NCBI GenBank assembly: GCA_033239005.1
Contig: BSQZ01000036.1
Location: forward strand, 4,546,001 to 4,610,000
Reading direction: 5' to 3'
Length of the DNA stretch: 64,000 bases
Source: Lamellibrachia satsuma
Taxonomy: Eukaryota > Annelida > Polychaeta > Sabellida > Siboglinidae
The notes beneath the pieces are model-generated. The model was not told the DNA's origin and did no database searches. It saw only the letters and a list, made by a program, of their open reading frames with translations. Both the position numbers and the translations under genes were made by a program. Shown piece after piece: positions 1 to 15,000 of the stretch (the stretch's first letter is position 1; each line of letters starts with the position of its first letter).

Positions 1-62
1 GCCTTTGGTTGAGGCAGGCCAGCATCCATCATGAGTTGGAAGGCAAAATTTACATTGTGAAC
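1..62 (-). CDS. parvin: Parvin exon 11 (partial, cut by window edge)
   Basis: The acceptor is GTTTGCAG at 63-65. The exon encodes VHNVNFAFQLMMDAGLPQPK, matching the family V.NV.FAFELM.DGGL.KPK. It runs off base 1. The missing remainder should hold the last CH2 helices and the stop. Confidence 0.92.
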
Positions 63-3000
63 CTGCAAACAAAGGGAATAAAAAATGTCTCAGAAACATC
101 CTCAAAATTAAATGGCAAGACAATATCACAAACAAAGCTCTCATGAGGACAGACCAACGGAAGGAAAACAATGTTTGGACGAAGTCAGTAGCAGAAAAAA
201 TTACAAATTTTGGAAACACCTCTAAAGAGAAAAAAAATCAGCAAAAAAATAGAGCGTTTTGGAAAAGTGTTGTCTCGGACATAACTTATTTCCACAAAAT
301 AAGTTACAGAAGTAAGCAATAGAATTATAGATCATTCAACTATGAGATAATGTGCAAGATTCATGATTTTGTACTTCCTTTATGACAATTTCAGAAAAAT
401 TTGCAATCTGCTAGGTGAAAATAATGGAATTATGTACATTTCTTGGTATTTTGGGTTTTGAAAAAAATAAAGGAATTTAAAGGACTATTTTACAAATATA
501 AAGGAATTTAAAGGAGGCATCCATTTGACAAAAATAAAGGAATGTAAATAAAGAAAGGGATGGGACAAAAATAAGAAAAAAAAGAATATTATGACCACTG
601 TAAATGACACAACATGGAAGTTAGATAAACTAAGACTAGCTTCATTAACCAGAGCACTGCTGGAAGCCTACTGGCATGCAGTCTTTGCTACCTCATTAGT
701 CCACAGGCCCTGGCAAAGGCATGACACACATTCCTGGCATTCTGGGTGGAAATGGAAACTGCTGGATGCCTGCAACACTTAAAGTAGGACCAGCTATAGG
801 GGAGGGTGTGGGGAGCAAGGATGGCAGCAAGGATGTCTTCATGTGAACAGCTGTTTATCCCTGCTAGTTCACTCATCAATGCATGGGTTTTGATTAGGGG
901 ATCATGCCTCAGTTAGACTTCCTGTTGTGTTACACACGAATGTAGGGCACAGTAATTTTAGATGTGTTATTTTTTTTAAATCATATCATCTGACATAACT
1001 GCATTTGAGCCAGGCACATTGGCAAGTTTGCTGGTAGAACATGTTGGCAATGTAACTGTGAATTTTTAGATGATATCAATAGGCAGAAGGATTTTTGGCA
1101 ATTCTTTTGCAACAAGGCACGTGTGCATAGTAATTCATGCAGAAATTGGTAAAAAATTTATGGGTATGGCAAGTTCAGGTAGTTTAATTGAGTTACAAGA
1201 GACTTTGACTAAACTCGATTAGCATGTCAATGAGATGATGACAACAGCAGGTAAGAAGTTTCAGAATTTTTGATGGTCCCGTTTTCTTATAATCGTGCAA
1301 AACGTTAACACGGTCGCCAATGGGAAACGTAACAGTAGGCTGAACCCAAATAGGCACCATGGCAACGGAAATGCGGTAGCCATCTAACAGTCATGGAGGA
1401 GGGTTTTTTATCGAAAATATATAGATTAAAGGCATGAAAACGTGTGTCTGTCACCAAACAATAAGTGTGTACTGTGGACAGGCTGCACAAAAGGAAGAAG
1501 GTATCCTATAACTGATCTACTATATATCAAAAATGTCAAACAAATGTACATTTTAATGTTGCACTATAAAGTTTGATGTGCATCAGCTGATATGTTATGC
1601 TATTTGATGTGCATCAGCTGATATGTTACGCTATTTGATGGTTAATAAGATATTTAGTTGTCAATAAATAAAAAAAAAGTTTTCATGTGTCAAAATTGCC
1701 CGAAAGAGTTTATGGTAAGCTAAAAGCTTAACATAAGCACCTTTTTATATTGGGAAATCAACGGTAATTTTCATAGATGTCTATTCACCACGTCTCAGTA
1801 CTCATTTCATGTTGCGTGCAGTTCTTCGTAAGTGTACAGACACAAGGAGATGAAAGTATGGAAGCCTAACTGTAACTAACCCCATCTCTAGCTAACTCCA
1901 TCCCTAGCTAACCCCATATCTAGCTAACCCCTTCCCTAGCTAACCGTAACCACAAAGTGGTTTACAGGAGATATAACCATTCCCAAAGGCATAGGATCAT
2001 GGGAAAAGTGAACAGTTTGCTTGCAAAGACAGACAGCTGTAGCGATCACAAATAGCATGGTACTGACCGGTTGCCAAAATGGAAATTTTAAAAATTTAGG
2101 GGGTATGGTGCCAGTTTGTAAGGGAGCAGGTAGCTATTTTGCATTAGAACAGTCATTGGTGATATCTATTATGTGGCCCAGTGCATTGGTGATATTGTGT
2201 AGCAAATTTGGACAGAATAGTTGTATTTTGGTTGTGTCACAGCCACTGGAAGCATTACATAGATCAACATTTTCAAATGTGGCCGCAATGGGTATCTGGT
2301 CATGTGATACCCCTTTATGATGGCGTATCCAAATCAAGCAGTACGCCATGTACCCGATCAAGTAGAAGCATGAAAGCAATCACATAAACAATAAAATTTA
2401 GCAAGTCTGACACAATGGAAATCACCCAAAATCCTGTTAAATATGACAAATTGTCACTTTTCTGACAAAGTTGCGCCATATTTAGTTAAAAATCAAGCAA
2501 TTATATTAATATTAATTTGAAAATAATTAGGTGGTATATTTAAAGAGACAATAAGTAGGTTTCAGTGGTTCGCAATGCTCTATAAATCTAGTATACATGG
2601 TTTATGATTTATAAAGTGTCAAAATTGACCTATATTTAAATATGCCCGTGTGAAAACCCTCCATGCCCGTGTGAAATTCAAAAGTAAATAAACAAATATT
2701 GTGTTGTGTATATATGCGTGATAATGCACCTGATAAAAGTGTTTGCCCATGGCCATGTGAAATGTTGCACTGCCCGTGTGAGCTGAACCTTAAAAAACCC
2801 TGGTTAAAGTGCCCCATTGGTGTGGCTACGGCTTCACACATTCCTAGCACACACAAAAGCCATGGTTTGAGATATGTGCAGGCAGGCAACAATGTTATCT
2901 TAGACCAGGAGCTGCAACCTGTTTTGAATTCAAAGAAAGCTTTGATTTGAGCAGAACTTCTTGGTTTGAGTTCTTCTTACACTGAGCTAGAATGGTGCCA

Positions 3001-6000
3001 GTGCAGACAGTTCAAAGCCATAACATTGATGAGCCCTGTGCCGTCCTGGAGAGACTGCTGAAAATAATCAGCCATTAGTGAACAGCCTGCGGTCCCACCA
3101 GGGAACACATCACTACCCTTGTTTACTGTTAGTTTTACTGTAATAACAGGTAAACAATTACATTAAACTTACATTACAATTAAAATTGCACCCTTGAAAA
3201 AATAATAATAATTTAATGAATTGTTTAGTTGCATAAAGGAATCTTGGGTCCAATTTGCCTTAACTATGTAGACAAATTATTTCAACATACACTAACATTG
3301 AGTTTTTATTTATGTATTATTTTTATTGTAAAGCACATTGATCTGCATAGTACAGGAGTCTGTGCTATAAAAGAACCTTGTATTAGTAGTATTATTATTG
3401 TACTATTTCTAATTTCTATCATGAAGTCTGCTAACTGAATTAGTTTTGACAATGCTTTTGGGCGTAGGTCACCCAGGACATGGGTCAATAAAACTCAGCC
3501 TAACCACTTCCTGACCATTATGGACAGTCAGAGACAGTTCAGAAGACACTTTGCCTGCAGCTAATTTAGTAACCTCCATAAAAGTGACCAACAAATGTCC
3601 ATTATGTTCTGTGTATGTGACACATCTGTAGACATGTCCCAACGCTCAATATTTCAATCCTCATCTACGGCCAAATAGTACTGTGCAGAGCACATTGATT
3701 AGCCTTGGTAGGCAAGTGATCTAAAGGAACCCTAACAGAAAATCTGGAGTGGAGCCCCAAAGGTTGTCTGGTGTCATTCTTGGCCATCCTTCTGGCAGCT
3801 CCTGCAGCCGAACTAGTGGCAAATGTACTGCATTTCATTTGACTCCACCAGTGAGGCAGGGAGGGTGATCATGATGACTAGGCCACCAAGGATATCCACA
3901 CACCGAAGATTACCACTGTCACACCTCCACAGAATTACCTCACATCTGTCAAATAATTTTTTCTCGATCTTCTGGGGTGAGCCTTGATCTTCTGGGGTGA
4001 GGTCATATGATTTTTTTCTCTTAGTGCTGCTACGTGTGTCTTACTTCAAAGTTTTCTTTAATTAATGGGGTGAGGCCCACTTGGTATGGCAATTTATAAA
4101 TTTTAGATCTGTCAATCAGTCCTGTATGGCAATCTATAGATTATAGATCTGTCAATCAGTCCTGTATGGCAATTTAAAAATTATAGATCTGTCAATCAGT
4201 CCTGTATGGCAATCTATAAATTATAGATCTGTCAATCAGTCCTGTATGACATTCTATAAATTATAGATCTGTCAATCAGTCCTGTATGACATTCTATAAA
4301 TATGCCACAAAAGTGGCATACTTTATTTCAGTGCCAAATCATGTATTTTGTAAAATATTAAGACGTGGAAGATCATAATGGTAACACATTTAGTATGGAT
4401 ATTATTTTTAATCAATCGATATATTTAAAATAGATACTAATAAATTATGTGTCCCATAATAAGAGTCATTCAGTTAACCAATAACGTGTACGTGCCATTT
4501 AATGAAGCCAAACATGATGGGGACAGAATAAGCAAGAAGGAAATGTGTGTTCTATATTAACAAGACTGACTGTTACCACAAGTTTCATCAGTCAACAAAT
4601 GTCAACACTCCAGAGGGAATTAACTCTACCCTTCCAAACTGCTGCACAGTCTCCACTCAGCTGGCTTGTTTTCTGGCACTCAGAATAAATTAGTTATCTT
4701 AATTGACTGATACAAGAAATCTGCTATTACTTACTTTCCATGTTAAACCTAGGCTGCCAGCATTTGGACCTAGCCATCTGCATTTCATTTCTATTAATCC
4801 AAGATTTGAATAAGAACAAAAACAATAAGTTTATTTTTGATATCACAGATAACATAATATTTTATTAACATTTAGATTAAAGTCGACTAGTAAAATGTTC
4901 AATAGTTAGTAGTAGTTTGCATTATTTTATCATATCATTTTGCAGTGCATTTAATCTTTAAATTTCATCTCTAGAGCTAGCTCCCCTTAAGAAGAAATGG
5001 GGTAGAACAGCAATTAACTTCCACTAATGGGTGCATGATGTCATCACAAGCCTAATCAAACATGCCACAACATACCCTGGCTACAACTCTGCCTTGCAGC
5101 TGTCTTTGGCATACCTCTAGTCAGTTAACAACATGGGATCAGTTACAAACACATGTAGACAGCATTTAAACCTGTTCCTATGGTAGTTCCTGTGCTGGAA
5201 TATCAAATATCAAGAGGCACAGAGCTTAATGAACTAATTAAAACCAGGGTGAAAATAAGATCAGTAATTTTTTTGTAAAATCTGGTTCAGGTTATCAGGT
5301 GATATGTCATGACCAATGACATGCGAACTGAATGGTGTAATTATTAAAAATATCCCTTTTATTATAACTTACGTTTACACGGACCGATTGCAATGACCAA
5401 TACGGAATATGATTATACCTCATACATAATTTTCAATTATAATGACATTTACATTTTATTACAATGATTACAATCTTTATGATTATCAATTGAACCGAAT
5501 ATGGTTTCAATTCCAATGCTATTGAATGTGGTTTCAATTCCAATGCTAGCATGCAATGAAATGTCTTAAGTCTCCCTGACAATTATTTTTGTTATTTATA
5601 TAATTTCTATGCATACAGTTACTTTGGTCAAAATAAATCAGCCTTGGTGGGATGTCAAGAATGGGTAGCGACTCCTTGTGAAAGGAATTGTAGCTATAAC
5701 ACAAATGAACACAACCTATCCATCTGTGTGAACAGTTATTATAGTGTATTTTTCATCTCAATTTCTGTTGTGCATGGGTGCTTGCGAAGGATTAGATTTT
5801 CACAAAAATATATAATTTCCTTTTACCCGGCTGATTCTAGTGAACAACAAAGATGTATTGGTGCCGTGATAAGTACACGTGGGGCCAGTTTCATGTCGCC
5901 TACTAAGAAAGTCTATTTAGCATTAAGATGATTGTTTTAAGAAAGTAAACATTTTATGTTGTCTACTTAGACTAAGCAGTGGGCACAACGTCACACTTAG

Positions 6001-9000
6001 TTTGAACCTCCTACCCTGTTTTCATCATTATGACATCATGAATTTAGTCGACTTGATGAGTGACAATGTTTTTATTTCTACACAAAAAAAACAACGCTCC
6101 AAATTCTTGTCACCTTGCACTTACATGCGTGTACGCCATACATTGTAGTAATTTTCAGGTGGTTGTCGGCAATTTCTTTGACATTAGCAACTAGCAAGGC
6201 AACATTGTCATTGAGAACTGTGAATTTGTAATGAATTAATAATTAATGTATTGTTCATAAAAAACGATATGTACATTAATAAAATAAATAATGTTGTGTT
6301 AATCTGTGTTTTTCTTTTTGATAACTTCAATACAATAGTAAACACTGGAAGTCCGATAATTATTTAGACACTGATGCTGTTGAATAAACGTAGGCCTATT
6401 TGCCCCTAAAACGATGTTTATAGCCAAATAATAAGCAATCGCTTTCTGCTTCTTTTGCAGAAAGGTCACATTGTTTCTCAATTTACACTTCAAAATTTTG
6501 GCATGCTGCGAGTACTGTCCACCGTGTCACATGCCTTCGCCACGTGTGTAACCTGTCATGGACTCACTGACTCTAAGAATAACTCTAAACCATGCTGTGG
6601 GAGTTGCGACCACAATAATTATAGCAATAATGAAATCACAATGACGAACCAAAATGGAGACTAAGGCTAGCAATATCAGTGGCCATTTGGGCCATTAGCC
6701 ACATGGCATTGGATTTGGCTAAACAAAAGTGTTAATCATTGGACCCAATTTGGCCACCAGTATTTCTGTTGAAAAGCATGCAAAATTGTGAGAATATATG
6801 ACTGTTTGTTGTTATTTTGATGCACATTAAAAAGTTGAAGTTTAAAGTTTGCTAAAGCAATTTGTATTTGGCCAAATAAAAATTGGGGGCTTTAGCCAAA
6901 ATGGCTGAACAGTTTACAATATCAGAGATAGCCCAGGGAGGGCCATTGTGATTTGAGAAAACCTACTGTCACTATCATCATAATAAGTCTGAGTCTGACT
7001 GGAGTACGATTGTACCAAAGATAACTAAAAGAAAATATTTAGTATATGTGCACTTCCACAATATTGGACAGAATGAAGACAAGTGCATTACAGGGAGACA
7101 CCCCAGGTGAAATGGCTTTTCTTTATTTAAATTACTCAAAATGTGTTTCCACTGTATTCTGTATATTTATTATCCATAAAGTTTACTTTTATAGCAATTA
7201 CATACCTCCAAATCACTTTTATTCATGGATAAAGCATGCCCCTTTCAAGTTATAAATCCTGTTTTTCAATCTTTGACAGGCGTTTGCAAAAAACTGTGTT
7301 TTCCAATTTGGAAACATCATATCTCTGGTAATAATGGCGCTACATCAATGACATTTTTATTTATGTGTTCTTTATTATCTTCTTTATGCAACTATGAAGA
7401 TATAATTGTTGTTTAATGTATAGTTTTAGTGTGATCTTAGTAATCATAATTGAAAATGTGGGTTTTTATCAAATTGTTTTTATTTTTTAATATGAAGTAA
7501 TGGCAATACTTTGGCAGCCATCTTTGTTTGTTGCCATAGAAAGGGGGGTATGGCAGAAAGTGTCAATATATTTTTTACTCAGTAAGACGCACTCTACAGT
7601 TTGGGCTACAACAATTGCATTTAATAGCTATGCAATTTAAAAATAAATCATATCCATCTATTTCCATGTGGGGTGTCTCCCTTATCAATTAGAAGTGCAG
7701 AAAATGACTAACATTGGTTTTTAGCAAACATAGGACTTGCTTCCAACCAACTACGAGATTAAAAAGATGCTTTTTCACTGTGTCTTGTCAGACGTGATGT
7801 CAAGTGCATAACAACTTGTTGAATGATATTATATAAGTTACATGGTGTCCACTAAAGTATGTTTCACATGAAAAACAATACAAGAAGAACCGTATACTAA
7901 CCTTCTGTTCAAAGTCGGTCGGGGTGAGATGGAAACTGTAGAGGGGTACAAAATAGCCCTCTAGTAACCCCACGAGGAGCACAAAGTAGACACCATCGTG
8001 GAACTGAGACTCGAGTTCTGTCACCTCCAGGTTGATCTTGTTCAGATGTCTGCTCGCAAAGTTGATGAGGGACTGCAACATAGAGATATGAGGTTCAAAC
8101 CTGCCACTAGGTACAGCAAGGTAGGTTTAGCATATTAGTCATCATATGACTGTTGAAAAAAATTAATTTAAAAGGAATCTTCTCATGATTTTAAAGGAAT
8201 ATTCTTTACAGAAATAAAGGAAATCTTTTACAGGAATTTTAAAGGTTTTAAAGGAATATTGGTCCAACACATTCAACCATGAGATTCAACGCTTCTTTGG
8301 TGACAATTTCATAACATTTAGCAATTTGCTGGGTTGTAATAATGGAATTCTGCGCAAGGAATATTTCACAGAAAAAAGGAATTTTAAGGGATGGGACAAA
8401 ACTAAAGGAATTTTCTTTAAGCCAAAGAAACATTATGATCAGTCATATTTTTCTAAATGTCAAGTGATGGTCTATTCACCAAGATTTCTATAAAATCACA
8501 ATTTACAATGCAAACACTGTAAACAAAAACGCATTTCATCAAACATCACCCGTAGTATGGAAAATTATCTAAGATGAATTTGTTTTACATTTAGTGTTTA
8601 TCTTAATGAAATAGTTCCCTGTCTGCCCTCAGCAAACATTTCAGAACTTGTAATGTTTAAACTATGCATGACAATGATCAAGATTTGTAACATAACATTT
8701 ATTTCATAACGTGTTCAAATAAGCTGAACAGATAAAGAATGCATAGCAGTAACTAGGATTTAATACTCACTCTCTTAACAACATTCAGTTTATCGGGCGC
8801 GTGGTCAAACAGCGTGTCGAAGGCATCTCGTTCTGCAAGTGATAAAATAAAAGAACATAAGAAAACGATAGAAGTCATAATGAATTAAACACCCCTCGTT
8901 GCTGTACCAATATTACTTGCATTCATCTAATAAATTTCGCACCACAAATTACACCTGACGGTTGCTTTATTGAGTACATTCATGACGTGACCAGCGAAAA

Positions 9001-12000
9001 TATTTATAACAAATTTGTTATTTACTACTCCAAACGACGATTTCATGGCGAGATTCTGTATGATAGAAGCAGATTCATTTATCATTTTATGATACACAGG
9101 AGTCCGGCCTCCATGTATGTGTTTGGCTTGTAGCCCTGTTCTCATTTTGAAGTCATTTAATGTTTTAAAAACAAGTTTATCAACAACATGATATAATTTC
9201 AAGACCTATTTTATTTCTAGGTATTTTGCAATGAAATAGCCAGGGATACTTTTTTGTAACAACAAGGTTATTTAAACATATTATTGCTATAGAAAATGTG
9301 CAGAGAAGAACATCAAAAGAACTACCATAACTCCATAACATATGTAAAAAGATTAGAATCATTTTTAAATTATGCACAAATCATATGACAATGAATCCGC
9401 ATCTAAATTTTAAAATATGGGAGGAAGCATCTTTCAGGAAATAGAGGTCATATGCTAAAATTGTTTACCCAAAGATCAATTATAAATCTAAGAAAACATG
9501 CTTTCTCTCTCAGAGTTACTTAGCCATGGAATACCCTACCTGAATCAGTAGTACTGGCAAAATCTATAAATTAATTTAAAAACTGCCTGGACAAATTCTG
9601 GTCCAACCAGGCGATTTTATATAACTTTGAAGCATCATTAAAAACTGGAACAAGAACTCTTGAATTATTGTTAGATGATGAATGAAAAAAAAACACAAGG
9701 ATCCTGCGATCAGAACCATCCAAGGTAACCTAGGGTAAGGTATAACAATAAGGAATTCTCACCAAAGGTTCCACTGATGACCCTGAAAGAGAAAACAATA
9801 AAGCATAAATTTCTGTTAGTCATTTTTAACAAACATCACTCAATGATATGTACTGTATAAATGATGTTAATGTTTTAATGCGTTCTGTTGAAAAAAAAAA
9901 ATTTAAAGACGAAAACAACTGACATCAACATTAACAGTAAACCGTATTGTTTATGGTTTCAAGGAAGGTAATACTAACTCATTGGTGCCCGTGATCTCCT
10001 CAAGGACATGTCGTGTCTGTAGCTGACCATCAACTTTCTGTCGTCAAACACAATGACACAAATTAAAGACGAAAACAGACAAGCTTCTCTTCCAGTCATT
10101 CTTCTCGCTACATGTCAACTAACTAATAGGGCTTAAACTAACTATATACCAGGCATGGGTTAATTTCAATTGTTAACTGAATTAACTCAATTAAGTGAAT
10201 TTAATTTAATTAATTAACTTTTTCAGAAAGGCTAATTTAATTTAATTAATTAACTTTCCCAAAATGGGTTAATTTAATTGACGAATTCCCAATTAACTCT
10301 CAATTAAGTGCTCATTTAACACATGCCTGAACCTGATCTCTCTCAGGCTAGTGACTGGAATAGTGACTGCATGCCTTCTGGAAACACCAGGAGCTGTATG
10401 CATGAACTGGGACTAACGCCTTAAGCCATAGCGTAACACCTAGACTACAGCATAAGCCGGGTACTCAGTAAGCATGGACACAGACTAGGCTCAATTTCCT
10501 ACTAAGTCCCAGTGTATCTTTATGCCCAACAACCACCAGGACTAACTCCTTAGTATCTGGCATAAGAATAGAGCAGTTATTAGATTGGTACAGTGACTGT
10601 TTGGCATAGATGACTCTCAAGGACATTTGAGGCGAAACAGAATATTCAGTGATGAAACGAATCCTTTGGAAATTGTTGATAACATTCAAAGTTCAGATTT
10701 AGACATTTTGATATACTGTTGATCACTGACGATTATGTCCATGATAACATCAGTGTCTGGCAGTGGTTTGTTTGCTCCCCGTCTGTTTTGGTTCCACAAA
10801 CTATTTTTGAGTCATTGATTTTAAATATTTATATCTCTTTTTAATGTCGTCCTCCTTGCGAAAGTTGTGGTGTTCAAGACCAGCAACGCATGCGTTTACA
10901 TTGGCTTGGTGATATCTCGCTAAAACTTCTTTCTTTTAATCATTATCAAACTTTGTAACTTACTCGTGATAATTACTTTATTGCTGGCGATGCCTTCAAT
11001 AAAGCGTACAATATATGCATCTTTAAAGTTTGCATTTCCCTTCTGCTTTCTGCCGTGGACAACCCCAGTATTTACACTGATTCTGAACTAACAGATCTGA
11101 CCCTTTGCACGTGTGCAATGCAATGGAATGTGTCAGAAATCCCGGGGAATCCTTTCTATGCCTGGACTAGCGAACCTAGTCTATGACTAACTAGTTTGAG
11201 ACTATCAGTGTGCTATGTTCGGTTCATGCATTACGACTATATGCATTGCTAGTCTATAGCTTAGCTTGACCGGACGTAGTGCTTAGTCTCGGACTACGCT
11301 ATGCCCAGTCCATGCATACGGCACCTGAATAATCTATCCGGTAATATTGTTCTGTCAGTATTCCAGTCACTAGCCTGAGAGAGATCATGTTCAGACATTT
11401 GTGAATGGGAGAAAAACCATCACAGAGCACATATATACTGTAACAACTGGGGTGGGCTGGTCATTCAGGCACCTGTGAATTGGAGGGAAGGCCTAGACAA
11501 TAGAATATCTTCTGGTAGGGTGATAAATTGAAGGCTAATCTTGGCTTCTGCAAATTTCTGTTTAAAGTAAACATTTGGGACTGGCAACTTGCAGCCAAGT
11601 GGACCTATGGGGCCATTAACTATTATTAAACTATCAGCTGTCATTTTATGTGTACATATAACTATTAATTTGGAGATGTAGAGAAAGGTAATATAGCATG
11701 ATTTTGGGATCATTTTACAGTGCCAACTTAAATCAAAAGCATGCCAGTTCTAGTCTTGCATAAACAATATTGTGTACACATATATAAATGCAAGTGTGTA
11801 AAGGGGAAACCTAATGATTTAGTATAAAACACTGCATGTCTTAGACTTAGTATGTAAATATTGTATGAGCAATTCTCTTTCCAACAAAGTTACAAAACAC
11901 ATTTCTGTCACAAGTCTTGTGATTTTAGAACTGTTTTAAATGTGTAAACATTTATATCAACACATGATTTAATTGTTAATTTAATTAAAATTAATTGTTA

Positions 12001-15000
12001 ATTAAATTTAATTGAAGAATCTGGGAGGTTAATTTAATTTAATTGAGCTGAGAAATGTGTGAGGTTAATTTAATTGGAGAATTTCTGAGTTAAATGTAAT
12101 TTAATTACTTAACTATTCAAGTTAATTGTCCCATGCCTGTGGTATACCATTCTCAAAAAAAATTCCATGTTGAACGATAATGGTCAAAATATATTAAAAA
12201 ATTTTGGCTCATTCAAGCATGTTTTGACAGTCAAGATTGTTAGAATAAATATAGTTTATACTCATAACATGAATTTAGAATATAATATACTTTATACTAC
12301 ATAACATGATTTTATGATGAAAAAACAAACTGTGCAGATTTTAAATGTACATCACTAAGCTGAAAATACACTTTGTTAACTGTGAGTCTAGCTTCTGAAA
12401 CATCAGCCTAAGTCACTGTGTTTATTCAATACTGAGGCAGCCATGCAAGGTTTGTTGACTGCCAGGATAGAGTATTTCATAAATATTGTATTTTATTGTT
12501 ATTTTTACAAAGTTGTGGAGATAAGTGTTTATTTACCTGGACAACAATAACGGACACAGTGACGTGTTCAGGAAGACGGATGGGGGCACGGAAGTGACGC
12601 GCCAAGGCCACGAGCAGGTGCAGAATAGCGACCAGGTTCTTGGAGTGAACACCTGTAAACAGTGAACGCTTGTAAATGGTGAATACCTGTAAAAATTGAA
12701 CGCTTGTAAACGATGAACGCTTGTAAACCAAAGCCACAAACAGAAGAAGAAAATAACAGTAAAATTTCCATAGCACCTAAATTTTTAGGAACCTAAGCTC
12801 AGCGGCAGAACAAACCAGTCAGATTTTTTATGGCATAACAAGATTTAACAAGATTTGCCATCCAAGCCAAAGGCCCAGATGGCAAGTGGACAAGGAAGCC
12901 ATTGGCTTATCGAGAGTCCAACAATGTTCACCTACTTATAACCTGCCCTCCTGATATAATAAAATGAACAGGAACTCACAAGAGTCACCATGAGAGCAAG
13001 GGACTGTCAAGAAATCATAGCGGGAATGCAATTTTTTCAAAATATGTATTGGTTTTTTTGTGTGGAATATACTTATAGTTTCAGATGATTTTCAGGTGAT
13101 GTGGAGTTTGTTCCAGATTTGGGGCGCAGCTACAGAGAAAGCACGCTTACCCAGGTTAAACTTAATCTTAGGAACAAACAGCTATCGTGAGATAGATAGT
13201 CAGTGCAGACTGGGGGTATCTGAAACTAAGGGTAGCTGTTATGTAGATAAGAACTTTGAAAACAGCTCAGTGTGACACACAGGGACGCAGTGACAAAACA
13301 CGACTGACTGTCAACGCTCCACTTGTGCTGGTTCCAGGACGCAGGCAGCTGCAGAATGTTGTTGATGACTCCGAGGACGGCGCTCAGCTTCTGTTTCTGT
13401 CCGATCTCAGACTGCGTCACCTCTGGCATCTCCACCTGCAGTCTCGCCAGGCATTCTGCAACAGATCCACGTCACAGCACTGCAGGAGTGTTGCTTGTAT
13501 GCACATTCAAAGTTGTAGCACAGAAACTTCGGAATACATTACCCGAAGATATGTGACATTGCATGAGAAAACCCAGCTTGAGTAGGAAAAATCAGAAATA
13601 GAGATTTCATCATTTCTGCAGCATACTGATTTCGGAATAACATACAAAAAACAGAAATGAATTAGTTGAAACGGTTTTGGTTTTATATCCATTTGAAATT
13701 ATACTTTGGTAGGAATAAGCCAAGCTGAAGTTTTTTTTTACAAAAAATTTTGACATCTCAATGATTTTCATACTTAATAAAGTCGGGTTATTTCGTACAG
13801 TGTCACAATGTGGAGGGAACAAATGGCCCAAGTTTTCAAATGACAACAAGAAGATTTTAACCCTAGTCCTCTCAACAGAGAGTGCAATGTGTCACTGCTA
13901 TTAAATACTGTGCTACTATTATTTTCAGCCGGCCTAGTTTCCTTTTCTAGATCATTTGTATTTATAACTTAACAGTGAGTCAGTGACTAGTACAGTTCTC
14001 ATTCAATAATCATAGGCATATCTTCATGAATCTGCATAGTCATACCGTCATACCTATGAGCTTCTGAAGGATCTGTCCATCAAAGAGATCTTCTTCTAGA
14101 TCTTTCACAATGATCCGTTGATCTGCCAGCTCGTCATTGATCCAATCTACCAGCAGCTGAAACAGATTGGTTTAGCTTTCACCCTACAACCCTAAAACAA
14201 CAATAGAGTGAAAGGGAGCAAAATGATTGACATGGACATTTTAGGGCCAATGATTTTCTGCAATCACGGAAATGGACAGAATGCATGGAATTACAAAGCT
14301 GAAACGAAATTTTTGATTCAATGCAGAATTTTACAATTTTTTTATATTAAACAGTGTTCAATAAAACAAAGGATACAATTTATCAACGCTTTACCCAATT
14401 CAAGCATTGGGATGCTTTTCCAAAAGGTGGCTGTTGGCATTTTTTAATTGCCAGGCCCATAGGCGGTTCACAACACTTTAGCAATTGAACATGGAAACAA
14501 TTTTATATTTATGCCAACTGGTAATAATCGTAATATCCAATTGATCCCTGCAGATGTTATCTACACCAGAATTATTGTGATTCATCCCAACACGTGGTCT
14601 TTCAACTTACCTTCATGAGTTCATTCAGCTTTTTATTATCATCTTTGGATGACTTTTCTATCATTGATCGCTCCTCGAACTCGCCTACAACAGAAATAAG
14701 AGTTGCCAATTTCATACATCTGCAACTAAAAATTAGTGCACTATTCAAACTGTACACACATTCTGTATGCTAGTTGTGATTATCATCAAGTGTTGCAAAC
14801 ATCTGTGGACAACTTATGTTGGTGATGAAATACACTAGTTTTAGAAAGTGCATGATTTAGGAGTCAGGAAAGTAAAAAGTTTGAGTATCCTGCCAAACGT
14901 AGGAGAGTTTGCAGAAGTATATAATTATGATGTACTGTGCATCAATGTGGTCAAATTAAAGAAAAGGGTATTTATGTTAGAAGCAGAAAATTAGCCATTA

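Larger units (their letters stand above)
63..7901. other. Parvin intron 10, about 7.8 kb, repeat-rich
   Basis: No coding exon is recognised here. It holds a dispersed repeat (305-600), a 16-bp minisatellite (1872-1948), a 40-bp minisatellite (4085-4305) and a TIR-bounded MITE-like segment (7091-7685). The rest is AT-rich sequence with no structure I can name. Confidence 0.6.
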
